DNA from: Flavobacterium sp. HJJ
GTDB taxonomy: Bacteria > Bacteroidota > Bacteroidia > Flavobacteriales > Flavobacteriaceae
Assembly: GCF_015351475.1 (NCBI RefSeq)
Contig: NZ_JADKPR010000002.1
Span: 310,001-374,000 of the forward strand
Length of the DNA stretch: 64,000 nt
Direction: 5' to 3'
The notes beneath the pieces are model-generated. The model was not told the origin of the DNA. It made no database searches and saw nothing but the letters and a program-made list of their open reading frames with translations. Position 1 is the stretch's first letter, and each line of letters begins with the position of its first letter. The translations under genes were made by a program, and so were the position numbers. Positions 53,223-62,999 of the stretch are shown in pieces.

Positions 53223-54461
53223 GTGAAAAAAAAAACAGAAGAAAAGGCGTTGTTTAATAGTATTAATTTATATTCTTGGTTAAATTTATTTTCAAAATTA
53301 ATAATTCCTATATGTATTTTACCCTTAATATTTAAAAAATATAATGCTGATGATTCTCAAGAATGGCTTTATTTTTTAAACATCATGTCAATGGCAGTTT
53401 TTTTTGACTTTGGTTCAATTAGTTTACAAAATAGAATATACGGATATATTAAAGGTAAGGCAGGTATTTCTGCCAAGGTTTTTAATACTAAGTTTAATTC
53501 AATATTATTATTTACCTCAGTTTTTTGGCTTTTCATTGTTTTTTTGTATTTAAATAATGTTCGAGGAAGTGTTTCCTTAATTGTTGTATTAGGATTAATT
53601 AGTAACTATATTGTTGTATATGTTCAAAATATAATTTTTGCACAAAGCTATATTGTTAAATCTAAGAATATTGAGACATTTTGTAATGTTCTTAGATTAA
53701 TATATACTATTGTATTAATCCAAATGAATAGTTCCTTTGATATTCTTTTGAATTACTATTATGGGTTCTATATTTTTCTAGCTTTAACTTATTTGTATTT
53801 ACTTAGGAAAGTTTGTGTTCATTATTTATATGGACTTTCTAATCCGATAAATCTTATAAAAAAGTACAAAAAACAAATTTTTGGAGCTTGGATAGCCACC
53901 AGTTTTTCAACGGGTGTTTTTTTTATTTCTAATGTTTATTTAGTTGATAAATTTTCTGCTTTTGCATGGGGTAATTATTTGTTAACAGTACGTATAGTTG
54001 ATATGATTGCAAATATGGCATTTGTTCCATTTTATTCAAGAATACCAAATTTTATAAATATGTATTTTAAAAATGAAAAAGTGAAATTAAAAAATGAAAT
54101 ATTTAGAAATCTTTTAATATCTATAGGTATCTATGTTGCATTGTCTGTCTTTTGCCTCGTTTTTGTTAATATTGTACTTGATATTTTAAAAACAAATACC
54201 AAGCTTACAGGAATAAAAAATGCATTGTTGATATTTATTTCTATGTTGTTATATAAATTAGGTACTTCATTTTTGCAGATTAGTGCATTTGGGAATAAAG
54301 TGGATTGGCATAAACCAGTAATTACGCAATTTATTATGGTTGTGGCAATATTTCTTGGTGTTCAAAGTATAGGAATAGAATATAAATTTTCTATTCCGTT
54401 TTCAATTAGTGTTCTCTTTTTTTTACCGTACACCATTTATTTAGCAAGAAAGAATTTTTAA
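53223..54461 (+). CDS. Oligosaccharide flippase (Wzx-like)
   Basis: A 412-residue integral membrane protein with about twelve transmembrane helices, of the MOP/polysaccharide biosynthesis export superfamily. It would flip the undecaprenyl-linked repeat unit across the inner membrane. The start is a GTG at 53223, followed by a run of lysines. The stop is 1 bp before the next gene. The family assignment rests on topology, the SLQNRIYGYIKGK segment and position in the cluster, since Wzx proteins are poorly conserved. Confidence 0.8.
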   Translation: MKKKTEEKALFNSINLYSWLNLFSKLIIPICILPLIFKKYNADDSQEWLYFLNIMSMAVFFDFGSISLQNRIYGYIKGKAGISAKVFNTKFNSILLFTSVFWLFIVFLYLNNVRGSVSLIVVLGLISNYIVVYVQNIIFAQSYIVKSKNIETFCNVLRLIYTIVLIQMNSSFDILLNYYYGFYIFLALTYLYLLRKVCVHYLYGLSNPINLIKKYKKQIFGAWIATSFSTGVFFISNVYLVDKFSAFAWGNYLLTVRIVDMIANMAFVPFYSRIPNFINMYFKNEKVKLKNEIFRNLLISIGIYVALSVFCLVFVNIVLDILKTNTKLTGIKNALLIFISMLLYKLGTSFLQISAFGNKVDWHKPVITQFIMVVAIFLGVQSIGIEYKFSIPFSISVLFFLPYTIYLARKNF

Positions 54462-54462
54462 T

Positions 54463-55185
54463 ATGAAAAAAACATGTATAATTGCTGGTTCAGGACCATC
54501 TTTACTTACTGAAAATATTGATTTAATCCCAGATAATGTCTATTTTATGGTTTGTAATCATTATTATAAAATGAATGATTCATATACTAGAAAGCCTGAT
54601 GCTATTGTTATTACCGACAGTTATAGATTAAATGAGATTGGAGATAAGTATTCAAATTATGATGCTGAACTTTTTGTAGGTCATCAAAAATATATAAATC
54701 CTCCTGTAAAATATATTAAAAATATTGTACGTAGAAGTTTTACTCCTGTTAGTCAGTTAGCTAAAAGTAGAATTAGAAAATTATTTTTCTTTGATAAAAT
54801 ATTAATCCCTCAGTTTCTTCATGATTTGTTTTTTGATAAACGCAAGTGGAATCATAACAACATTTCACAAATAGGAATAAATTATGGCAGTAGTGTTATT
54901 TTTGCAGCTACTCAGATAGCTATTTCAAAAGGATATAATAAGATTATTTATATTGGTGTCGATGCTAATTACTCAAATGGAAATTATTCTTTTAAAATAG
55001 ATGAAAATTTTTTTTTGAACCAAAGTTTTATGAGTAATCCTCGTCTTAATATGGAGCCTTATTTAGTTAGCATGCAAATTTATTATGAGCCATTTGGAAT
55101 TGAGTTTGTTGATTGTACCAATGGAGGGAAACTTCAATTTATAAAAAAATCATCGTTAGAGATTGAGTTTGCTAATGAGAATTAG
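54463..55185 (+). CDS. GT42/DUF115-like glycosyltransferase or related protein
   Basis: A 240-residue protein. The N-terminal CIIAGSGPSLLTENIDLIP matches the nucleotide-binding start of Campylobacter CST-type sialyltransferases (GT42) and the DUF115/MptE family. The INYGSSVIFAATQIAISKGYNKIIYIGVDANYSNGNYSF segment mirrors the later half of their active-site region. If it is a CMP-sugar-dependent transferase it would use the product of the upstream cytidylyltransferase. It shares its domain type with the C-terminal half of the aldolase at 49,011. The function is inferred from motif resemblance only. Confidence 0.6.
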   Translation: MKKTCIIAGSGPSLLTENIDLIPDNVYFMVCNHYYKMNDSYTRKPDAIVITDSYRLNEIGDKYSNYDAELFVGHQKYINPPVKYIKNIVRRSFTPVSQLAKSRIRKLFFFDKILIPQFLHDLFFDKRKWNHNNISQIGINYGSSVIFAATQIAISKGYNKIIYIGVDANYSNGNYSFKIDENFFLNQSFMSNPRLNMEPYLVSMQIYYEPFGIEFVDCTNGGKLQFIKKSSLEIEFANEN

Positions 55186-55269
55186 ATTAGGGATTCATTT
55201 TTTTTCTATTATATTAGTAGAAGTTGTTTTTTTGCATTTATTAATTAAAAATGTTAAGATTAGTGATTT

Positions 55270-56493
55270 ATGAGAGGGAGTGTAAATAATCCAATTTTAA
55301 CATTAAAAAATAATAGGAATAAAAAAATACTGTATAATCTAAATAGACTTTTTTTTATTTTATTCCCTTTTAATATTTTATTTATAAAGATTATATCAGT
55401 ACCTCAAGTAACATTTTGGAAAGAGTTTGTGATATTGACAAATTTATTTGTAGTGTTATTTTCTTCAAAAGATTTTTTTTTAAAAAAGTATATCTTTATT
55501 GTATTTATAACATTATTGATTGATCTGTTTCTTAATCGATTTAGTTTTGATCATGTATTTTGGCTGTCAACTGGTTTGCCGGTATTTAATTACTTTAAGC
55601 AGGTAAATAGAAAGCATTTTGACATAGACTTATGTCTTATTATTATATTGATGTGTTTAGGTGCTTTTTGGATATTTTTTTTTGAATCAAGAGGTAATTA
55701 TAGTTATTTTTTTGTAGCTGAAAAAGAAGAATTTACCTTATTAAGGGGCGATACTCTGCGTATGCGCTATTGTTTTGTTAGCCCTATGGCTTTATCTCAG
55801 TTTAGCTGGTTTACTTTGGTTTGCGTTACTACTAATCAACGATATAATAAAATTTTTAAGATAATTGCTACATTATTAATTGGCTATGTTTTAATTGTGG
55901 CCAATACTAGAGCTGGTTATTTATTATTAGGCGTATCTATTTTGATGTTCGTTTATTCTTATTTCTGTAAGGCAAATAAGTGGATTGTTTTTTGTTTTAT
56001 ATTACTTGGTTGTATTATTATTATAGATCAATTATTGGTTAATTCTGTTGCTGAATCTGAGACATCACTTTCTGATGCTTTGCGCTTTGTAAGAATACAA
56101 AATGGTATTACGAGTATAAAGGTGAATTGGCTTTTCGGAATGGGAGGTGAATTTTTTTCCCCAAGATCTCAATATTTTACTAATATTTCAAATTTTGAAA
56201 ATTCTTGGTTATCTTTAATTTATAGTTTTGGAACGCTCGGAATCTTGTTAATATTTATTATTGTAAATAGGCTAGGTGGGAATATTTCCTCTAATAATTA
56301 TAATTTTTTATGTTTGAGTATAGCATGGTTATTATATTCAATATTATTCCCTATTTTGCAAGAAGCTACTTCTATTTATATTACATGGTGTATTATTGCT
56401 TTTTCATGTCATTTTAAAAAATTTGAATATTTTTCCTTAAAAAGTACTCGAGGTAAAACAAGATTTAATATGTATTATAATTTAAAATATTAA
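55270..56493 (+). CDS. O-antigen polymerase/ligase family protein (Wzy-like)
   Basis: A 407-residue polytopic membrane protein with about ten helices. A large loop around residues 250-310 (SDALRFVRIQNGITSIKVNWLFGMGGEFFSP) resembles the GxG-containing periplasmic loop of O-antigen ligase/polymerase proteins. It probably polymerises the repeat unit. Like most Wzy proteins it has little sequence conservation, so the call depends on topology and context. It is followed 5 bp later by a GT4 gene. Confidence 0.75.
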   Translation: MRGSVNNPILTLKNNRNKKILYNLNRLFFILFPFNILFIKIISVPQVTFWKEFVILTNLFVVLFSSKDFFLKKYIFIVFITLLIDLFLNRFSFDHVFWLSTGLPVFNYFKQVNRKHFDIDLCLIIILMCLGAFWIFFFESRGNYSYFFVAEKEEFTLLRGDTLRMRYCFVSPMALSQFSWFTLVCVTTNQRYNKIFKIIATLLIGYVLIVANTRAGYLLLGVSILMFVYSYFCKANKWIVFCFILLGCIIIIDQLLVNSVAESETSLSDALRFVRIQNGITSIKVNWLFGMGGEFFSPRSQYFTNISNFENSWLSLIYSFGTLGILLIFIIVNRLGGNISSNNYNFLCLSIAWLLYSILFPILQEATSIYITWCIIAFSCHFKKFEYFSLKSTRGKTRFNMYYNLKY

Positions 56494-56498
56494 AATAA

Positions 56499-57695
56499 AT
56501 GAAAAAAAAGTCACATAGATTTTTATTTATAAATTCATTTTATTCTCCTAATATTGCTGGTGGTGCTGAGATTATAATGCAAGTACAAGCAGAGGGTTTG
56601 GCAAAGATGGGTTTTGCCGTTTCCGTTTTGGCTACTTCTAATAAGTCAGGATTATCATCTGAAACAATAAACGGTGTAAAAGTATATAGGGCTGGAATAC
56701 GTAATTTTTATTGGCATTTTAATCAGAATAAACCTAGTAAATTACGTAGATTAGGTTGGCATATAAGAGATATTTATAATTTTGAAATGAATCAATTTGT
56801 TAGGGAAGTTTTAGAGAAAGAAAAACCTACAATTGTATTTTTACATAATATATCTGGTTGGTCTATTTGTATTTTTGATGAAATTAAAAAGTTGAAAATA
56901 CCAGTTGTTCAAGTTCTTCATGATCAATATTTTAGATGTCCTAATTCTAATATGTTTAAAGGGGAACATGCTTGTGTTTCTCAATGTAATTCTTGTTATA
57001 TTTTTCGTTTTCCGCATAAGAAAGCTACTCAAAAAGTCACAGCAGTTGTTGGAGTGAGTTCCTTTATAATTGATGGATTTGTTCAAGATGGTTATTTTTT
57101 GAATGTGTCCAAATATGTTATTTATAATGCCCGTGATATTGAAATTACTAAGGCTCCTTTTTTAGTTCAAACCAATACTCCTCTTAGGTTTGGCTATCTA
57201 GGAACTCTTGCTAAAGCGAAAGGGCTGGAGTGGTTGATAGATGAGTTTTTGTCTTTAGATTTTGAAGCCACTTTACTCATTGGTGGAAAAGGTATTATCG
57301 AATACGAAACAAAGTTAAAAATTTTGGCAAATAGTTCTAAAATTCTGTTTTTGGGATATGTTGACCCTGCTGATTTTTATGCACAAATTGATGTTTCAAT
57401 TGTACCATCAATATGGCCGGATACATTTCCAGGAGTTGCTTTTGAATCTGCAGCTTATAGTGTACCCGTTATTGCTTCAAAAATAGGGGGACTACCTGAA
57501 ATAATCAAAGAGGATGTGAATGGTTTGCTTTGTGATCCGTCCGATGTTAATTCGTTATCAAAAGCAATGAAACGTCTAAATAAGGATAGAGTGTTATTAA
57601 ATAATCTTATTAGTAAATCGTCCGAGTCAGTTAAACCTTTTTTGTCAGTTGATAGAATGTTAAATGAATATATTGAGTTATGTGATGCATTATAA
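56499..57695 (+). CDS. Family 4 glycosyltransferase
   Basis: A 398-residue GT-B enzyme. The N-terminal domain begins FLFINSFYSPNIAGGAEIIMQVQAEGLA, the pattern for GT4 acceptor-binding domains. The C-terminal domain carries GYLGTLAKAKGLEWLIDEF and the nucleotide-sugar site PGVAFESAAYSVPVIASKIGGLPEII. A cysteine-rich segment (CVSQCNSC, near residue 157) recalls a small metal-binding insert. The sugar donor is unknown. Confidence 0.88.
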   Translation: MKKKSHRFLFINSFYSPNIAGGAEIIMQVQAEGLAKMGFAVSVLATSNKSGLSSETINGVKVYRAGIRNFYWHFNQNKPSKLRRLGWHIRDIYNFEMNQFVREVLEKEKPTIVFLHNISGWSICIFDEIKKLKIPVVQVLHDQYFRCPNSNMFKGEHACVSQCNSCYIFRFPHKKATQKVTAVVGVSSFIIDGFVQDGYFLNVSKYVIYNARDIEITKAPFLVQTNTPLRFGYLGTLAKAKGLEWLIDEFLSLDFEATLLIGGKGIIEYETKLKILANSSKILFLGYVDPADFYAQIDVSIVPSIWPDTFPGVAFESAAYSVPVIASKIGGLPEIIKEDVNGLLCDPSDVNSLSKAMKRLNKDRVLLNNLISKSSESVKPFLSVDRMLNEYIELCDAL

Positions 57696-57849
57696 ATATT
57701 TACTAATTTGATTTAAGTGTTTTAGAATTCTTTTATTGTTTATGTCATTTTATAAATCTGTTTTCTGGTTATAACGAAACAGGCTAAAATAAAAATAGTG
57801 ATTATCTTATTAAATTAAAATTTGGTAATTTTCTGAATACTTATTAAAT

Positions 57850-58929
57850 ATGGAAAATACAATTGCGGTTAATGCACGTTTTCTAACCCAATCAATTACT
57901 GGAGTTCAACGTTTTGCGATAGAGTTGTCAAGAAGGCTTAAGGGTATTTATGGCTCTGAAATTCAGTTTTTTGCACCCAAAAATATAGTTAATGCTGAGC
58001 TAGCAGATGAATTAAATATTATAATTATTGGACACAATACAGGACATATTTGGGAGCAGATGGATCTGCCTAATTTTTTAAAGAGCAAAGGGAATCCACT
58101 TCTGTTAAATCTCGCTAATACTGCTCCATTGTTTTATAAAAATAAAATAGTAACGATTCATGATGTTGCATTTTTGGCTTATCCAGAAACGTATTCTAAA
58201 AAGTTCTTGTTTTTTTATAAGTTTTTAATACCCAAAGTAATTTATTCGTCAAAACATGTTCTTACTGTAAGTGATTTTTCTAAAAGCGAAATTGTTAAGT
58301 TTTACAAAATTTCTCAGGATAAAATAACAGTAATCTATAATGCTGTAGCTAATCAATTTTCTATTGGTTCAAGCTCATTAGAGCAAGCGAAAGTTCCTTA
58401 TTTAGTAGCAGTTTCGTCCTTAAATTATAGAAAAAATTTACATTCTGTGCTTGCAGCTTTCCAAAGAATATCAAATGAATATAATAATAACTTGCAATTA
58501 ATAGTTATTGGTGATATAAAAAGTAAAATTTTTAAATCAATTGATATACAGGAATATAGTAGTAATACAGCCTTTCAATTTGTTGGGCGAGTTTCTGATG
58601 AAGAGTTAATAAAATTTTATACAAATGCATTGGGGTTTATTTATCCTTCTTATTATGAAGGCTTTGGGATACCTCCTTTAGAAGCGCAAGCTTGTGGATG
58701 TCCAGTAATTGTTTCGAATGTTAGTTCTTTGCCAGAGGTTTTTAAGGATAGTGCATTATATTGTAATCCAAATTCGATTGATGAAATTAGCAACGCAATG
58801 ATTACTTTGGTGAAAGATAAAGCATTAAGGGAGCAGTTAGTAGAGAAAGGAAGACAAAACCTATTACGTTTTTCTTGGGATCAAAGTGCTTTGAAATTAA
58901 GTAATATTATTAATAATAACATTAAATGA
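57850..58929 (+). CDS. Family 4 glycosyltransferase
   Basis: A 359-residue GT4 enzyme. VNARFLTQSITGVQRFAIELSRRL begins it, and DVAFLAYPETYSK is in the acceptor region. The donor site is PSYYEGFGIPPLEAQACGCPVIVSNVSSLPEVF. It starts after a gap of about 150 bp without a recognisable promoter, and overlaps the next GT4 gene by 4 bp. The linkage made is unknown. Confidence 0.9.
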   Translation: MENTIAVNARFLTQSITGVQRFAIELSRRLKGIYGSEIQFFAPKNIVNAELADELNIIIIGHNTGHIWEQMDLPNFLKSKGNPLLLNLANTAPLFYKNKIVTIHDVAFLAYPETYSKKFLFFYKFLIPKVIYSSKHVLTVSDFSKSEIVKFYKISQDKITVIYNAVANQFSIGSSSLEQAKVPYLVAVSSLNYRKNLHSVLAAFQRISNEYNNNLQLIVIGDIKSKIFKSIDIQEYSSNTAFQFVGRVSDEELIKFYTNALGFIYPSYYEGFGIPPLEAQACGCPVIVSNVSSLPEVFKDSALYCNPNSIDEISNAMITLVKDKALREQLVEKGRQNLLRFSWDQSALKLSNIINNNIK

Positions 58930-60032
58930 GAGTAGCATTAGTTCAAGATTGGTTGACCGAAATGGGAGGTGCTGAAAAAGTTTTTGCATCTATACATTCT
59001 TTGTATCCAGATGCTGATATTTTTACATTAGTTGCCAATGATGATATTCTAGAAAGACTCAATATTAATAAATCAAAGGTTACGACTTCATTTATTCAAC
59101 GCTTGCCAGGATGTCCTAAACGGTATAGAAACTATTTTCCTTTGTTTAAATATGGAATAGAAGAGTTTGATTTATCATCGTATGATTTAGTTATAAGTTC
59201 TTCCTATTGTGTGGCAAAGGGGGTGTTAACCAATCATAGTCAGGTACATATTAGTTATTGTCATTCTCCGGTACGTTATGCATGGGATTTGCATCATAAA
59301 TATATTCAAGAAGCAAATCTACAAACTGGTTTTAAGGGTATGATTGCAAAATATTTTTTGCATCATTTACGTATTTGGGATATAGCTAGCTCAAATCGTG
59401 TAGATTATTTTATAGCCAATTCAAATTTCATAGCATCCAGAATTAATAAAATTTACCGACGTAAATCAGATACAATTTATCCTCCTGTTGATGTTAATGC
59501 TTTTACATTACAGACTAATAAAGAAAATTTCTATATAACGTGTTCTCGATTAGTGCCTTATAAAAAAGTAGATCTTATTGTGGATGCCTTTTCAAAAATG
59601 CCTGACAAAGAACTTGTGGTTATTGGTGATGGTCCAGAATTTAAAAAATTAAATAAAGTTGTGTCAAGCCTTCCAAATATAAAAATGTTAGGTTATCAAA
59701 GTTTTGAAGTTTTGAAAGAAAAAATGGCTAAAGCGAAGGCATTTGTATTTGCTGCAGAAGAGGATTTTGGAATTGTACCTGTAGAAGCACAAGCCTGTGG
59801 TACACCTGTAATTGCTTATGGAAAGGGAGGAAGTCTTGAGACTGTAAAGCATGGTTTAACAGGGATTTTGTTTAAGGAACAAACTAGTGATTCAATAATT
59901 GTGGCTGTCGAAGAATTTGAGCAAGTGAGTTTTGATCCTGTTATAATCCGTGTACATGCTGAAAGTTTTAGTACAGAGATATTTAATGATAATTTTTTGT
60001 CTTTTGTTAAAGAAAAAACAACAATTGTTTAG
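58926..60032 (+). CDS. Family 4 glycosyltransferase
   Basis: A 368-residue GT4 enzyme related to WbaZ-type mannosyltransferases. ALVQDWLTEMGGAEKVF starts it, and HSPVRYAWDLHHKYIQ is characteristic of that subgroup. The donor site reads AEEDFGIVPVEAQACGTPVIAYGKGGSLETV. The 4-bp overlap with the upstream GT4 gene supports coupled translation. Its donor might be GDP-mannose given the subgroup, but this is not certain. Confidence 0.88.
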   Translation: MRVALVQDWLTEMGGAEKVFASIHSLYPDADIFTLVANDDILERLNINKSKVTTSFIQRLPGCPKRYRNYFPLFKYGIEEFDLSSYDLVISSSYCVAKGVLTNHSQVHISYCHSPVRYAWDLHHKYIQEANLQTGFKGMIAKYFLHHLRIWDIASSNRVDYFIANSNFIASRINKIYRRKSDTIYPPVDVNAFTLQTNKENFYITCSRLVPYKKVDLIVDAFSKMPDKELVVIGDGPEFKKLNKVVSSLPNIKMLGYQSFEVLKEKMAKAKAFVFAAEEDFGIVPVEAQACGTPVIAYGKGGSLETVKHGLTGILFKEQTSDSIIVAVEEFEQVSFDPVIIRVHAESFSTEIFNDNFLSFVKEKTTIV

Positions 60033-60250
60033 TGTTAATATAAATGAATTAGTTTTTTTGACTAAAGATGGAGATAACTGAAATTAGTCATCCATATAAG
60101 AGACTACATAAGTAGTAAATTAAGGCTAACTCTTAAATGGAATTAATTGTTAAAAAACTAACAAGTTCTTTAAATAAAAATGTGATTTAATCATTCATTA
60201 TGAAACAATTAAGAAGTAGTTTTGAAATAATGAATGTAATAATATAATTT

Positions 60251-61279
60251 ATGAGCGTTAATAGATTGAGTTACTTAGATTCCGCTAGAGGAATTGCAGC
60301 AATAATGGTTTTAATATTTCATTCAATTCTAACATTCAGTAAAGAGAGTATAGAATTATCGAGTATAGCCTATTTTTTTTCAAAATATTTTGATTTAGGA
60401 AAAATAGCTGTTATCATTTTTTTTGTAATTAGTGGAATCGTAATTCCTTACAGTATTAGAGGTTCTAAAATTGTAGCTATTAAAAAGTTTGTAATTTCAA
60501 GGTTTTTTAGATTATATCCAGTTTATTGGGTTTCTGTGATCGTTGGATTTCTTTTATTTGAAGGCTTTACTCAAAGAGAGTTTCTTTTGAATCTTACGAT
60601 GCTTCAACAATTTATCGGAGTAAGGAATATTTTTGGTTTATATTGGACACTTCAAATTGAATTAATTTTTTACTTTTTAGTGGTAATTGTATTTGTTTTT
60701 AATAAGATTTCAGATGAAAAATATTTATTTAGTATCTCAGTACTATTTTTAGTCATTTCAATAATTGTGGCATTTTTTAGAGGAATGTTAGGGTTAAAAC
60801 TACCAATAGGTCTATTTTTATCACTTTCTCTTATGTTTTTCGGTTCATATTATAGGCATTACTTACTTGAAGGAAATTTGCAAATAAAAAAATACGCTTC
60901 GATTTATATTATATTTTATATAATAGCTATTCCCATCATAAGTAAACTTGGTTATAGTGTAGATTTGGGACATAATGAAAGTTGGATTAAATATACAATC
61001 ACTTACTATTCAGGTATTCTTATGTTTTTAACCTTAGTTAAATTTAAATTTAGTAATAGATATTCAGAATATTTAGGGAGAATTAGTTATTCGGTATATT
61101 TATTTCATCCAGTATCAATTTTTTTAATTGAGAATACTATATTTTTTAAAAGTATTAATGGGTTTTTAAAGGTTATATGTGTACTATTGTTGACCGTAAT
61201 TTTTTCTCATTTTACCTTTAAGTTTATAGAACAATCCTCTATTGATATGGGAAAAAAAATGAAATCACTAATTGAGTAA
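60251..61279 (+). CDS. Acyltransferase family 3 (OafA-like)
   Basis: A 342-residue integral membrane acyltransferase with about ten helices. YLDSARGIAAIMVLIFHSIL carries the catalytic His24 region, followed by FFVISGIVI and an RxxRLYPVYW-like RFFRLYPVYW block. It would O-acetylate (or otherwise acylate) a sugar in the polymer. The preceding 218 bp have no recognised promoter. Confidence 0.9.
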   Translation: MSVNRLSYLDSARGIAAIMVLIFHSILTFSKESIELSSIAYFFSKYFDLGKIAVIIFFVISGIVIPYSIRGSKIVAIKKFVISRFFRLYPVYWVSVIVGFLLFEGFTQREFLLNLTMLQQFIGVRNIFGLYWTLQIELIFYFLVVIVFVFNKISDEKYLFSISVLFLVISIIVAFFRGMLGLKLPIGLFLSLSLMFFGSYYRHYLLEGNLQIKKYASIYIIFYIIAIPIISKLGYSVDLGHNESWIKYTITYYSGILMFLTLVKFKFSNRYSEYLGRISYSVYLFHPVSIFLIENTIFFKSINGFLKVICVLLLTVIFSHFTFKFIEQSSIDMGKKMKSLIE

Positions 61280-61355
61280 TTTTACGGTTTAAATTTACTT
61301 TTACATAGTTTCTAATTTTTTTTAATTGAGGAATTATAAAATAATAATATTTAGT

Positions 61356-62774
61356 ATGAAGATTTTACAGAAATTAAACAATCATAATTTTTCTCGTTAT
61401 TTCAAACTCATATTTGTTTTTTGGGATATTATTTTGTTGAATACTGCAATAGTTCTTTCCGCTTTATGCAGGTTTGGTAATATTGAGCATCTTTTCTTAA
61501 GAGAAGTACAGACAATATCTTTGCTATGTAATATTCTATGGGTTGGATTATTACTACATCGTGATTCCTATAGGATTGTTCGGGTGGAGCCAATAGAATC
61601 TATTTTAAAAAGAACAACAAAAAAAATAGTATTTCATGCGGCTTTAATTGCTGTTTTTGTCGGTTTCTTAAAATATCCCAACATTTCAAATCTGAGGTTA
61701 TCGTATTTTTATATTTTTTTCTTTTGTCTTTTAATGATATCAAGATATTTAAGTATGAGGCTTTTAGGATATATAAGAGCTAAGGGTTATAATTTTAGAA
61801 ATTTCATTATTGTTGGTGCCAATGATACAGGTGAAAGAATTCGGAAAATACTGGCAAGAGATTTGACATATGGTTATCGGTTTTTAGGTTTTTTTGATGA
61901 AAAAGTGGATCCCTTTGCTTTTATATCTTCTCCTGTTTTGGGAGATTTTGACAATGTAGAGGAGTTTCTTTTTAAAAAACAAGTTGACGAGATGTATGTT
62001 GCATTGCATATTGATAATATTGCAGTTATTAATAAATTAATTCAAATTTGTGAGCATCACATGGTTCGTATTAAATTTATACCTGACTTTCAGCTGTATA
62101 CTAAATCAAGTAAAGTTGAGATTACTTTTTATGAAGATACACCAGTATTAATGTTTCGCAGTGAGCCTTTGGAATTTACGGTTAATCGTTTGGTTAAAAA
62201 AGTTTTTGATATTTTCTTTTCGTTAGGAGTTATTTTGTTGATATTTCCTTGGCTTTTCCCCCTTTTGATGTTAATTATAAAAATGGAATCACCAGGGCCA
62301 GTTTTTTTTACACAAGAGCGAACAGGTAGGGATAATAAACCTTTCAAGTGTTTAAAATTTAGGAGTATGAGGGTTAATGATTCTTCTAATAATTTGCAGG
62401 CCAAAAAAGGAGACAGTCGTTTAACAAAGTCTGGGGCCTTTATTCGTAAAACCAGTATTGATGAACTGCCACAGTTTTTTAATGTACTTTGGGGAGATAT
62501 GTCTGTAGTGGGGCCTAGACCGCATATGGTTAATCATACGATACAGTATTCGGGATTAATTAATCATTATCTGGTTCGTCAATATGCTAAACCAGGAATT
62601 ACTGGCTGGGCACAGATAAATGGTTATCGTGGAGAGACAAAAGAACTAATAGATATGGAGAACCGTGTGGATTTTGATATTTGGTATATTGAAAACTGGA
62701 GTTTGTTACTGGATTTGAAAATCATCATAAAAACAGTTGTGAATATCTTTAAAGGGGAAGAGAATGCCTATTAA
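61356..62774 (+). CDS. Undecaprenyl-phosphate sugar phosphotransferase (WcaJ-type)
   Basis: A 472-residue polyprenol phosphoglycosyltransferase that starts repeat-unit assembly on undecaprenyl phosphate. The N-terminal half has about four or five helices and a Rossmann-like CoA-binding domain (FIIVGANDTGERIRKILARD). The C-terminal bacterial transferase domain has FKCLKFRSM, RKTSIDELPQFFNVLWGDMSVVGPRP and the GITGWAQINGYRG block. I use ATG 61356 rather than the in-frame TTG at 61326. The sugar cannot be read from sequence. Confidence 0.92.
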   Translation: MKILQKLNNHNFSRYFKLIFVFWDIILLNTAIVLSALCRFGNIEHLFLREVQTISLLCNILWVGLLLHRDSYRIVRVEPIESILKRTTKKIVFHAALIAVFVGFLKYPNISNLRLSYFYIFFFCLLMISRYLSMRLLGYIRAKGYNFRNFIIVGANDTGERIRKILARDLTYGYRFLGFFDEKVDPFAFISSPVLGDFDNVEEFLFKKQVDEMYVALHIDNIAVINKLIQICEHHMVRIKFIPDFQLYTKSSKVEITFYEDTPVLMFRSEPLEFTVNRLVKKVFDIFFSLGVILLIFPWLFPLLMLIIKMESPGPVFFTQERTGRDNKPFKCLKFRSMRVNDSSNNLQAKKGDSRLTKSGAFIRKTSIDELPQFFNVLWGDMSVVGPRPHMVNHTIQYSGLINHYLVRQYAKPGITGWAQINGYRGETKELIDMENRVDFDIWYIENWSLLLDLKIIIKTVVNIFKGEENAY

Positions 62775-62805
62775 ACTTTAAATTTATTTTAAAATAAAAT
62801 AATTA

Positions 62806-62966
62806 GAGCCTGTTTAAGTTTTATTTATTGGCTCTCTTATGATGATTTTTGGCTACAACTTCGTTAAATTTTTTATACAATAGCTCTGCTATTTTATAAA
62901 AATTTGCCTAGTTTCACTCAAAAATCATCTAATAATAAATCTCAAAAATAAAATTTAAACAAGCTC
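62806..62966. mobile_element. MITE with 21-bp terminal inverted repeats and TTA target duplication
   Basis: The first 21 bases (gagcctgtttaagttttatt plus one T) match the reverse complement of the last 21 at 19 positions. The remaining sequence is also an imperfect palindrome, centred near 62886 (tagc, tct, gcta), so the 161 bp can fold into one long hairpin. It is flanked by TTA on both sides (62803-62805 and 62967-62969), consistent with a 3-bp target duplication as made by IS5-family (IS1031-group, TNA) transposases. It carries no open reading frame, and lies between the phosphoglycosyltransferase gene and the wza promoter. Confidence 0.8.
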
Positions 62967-62999
62967 TTAGTATCTTATATGTTTTTTCAAAATTCTTAA

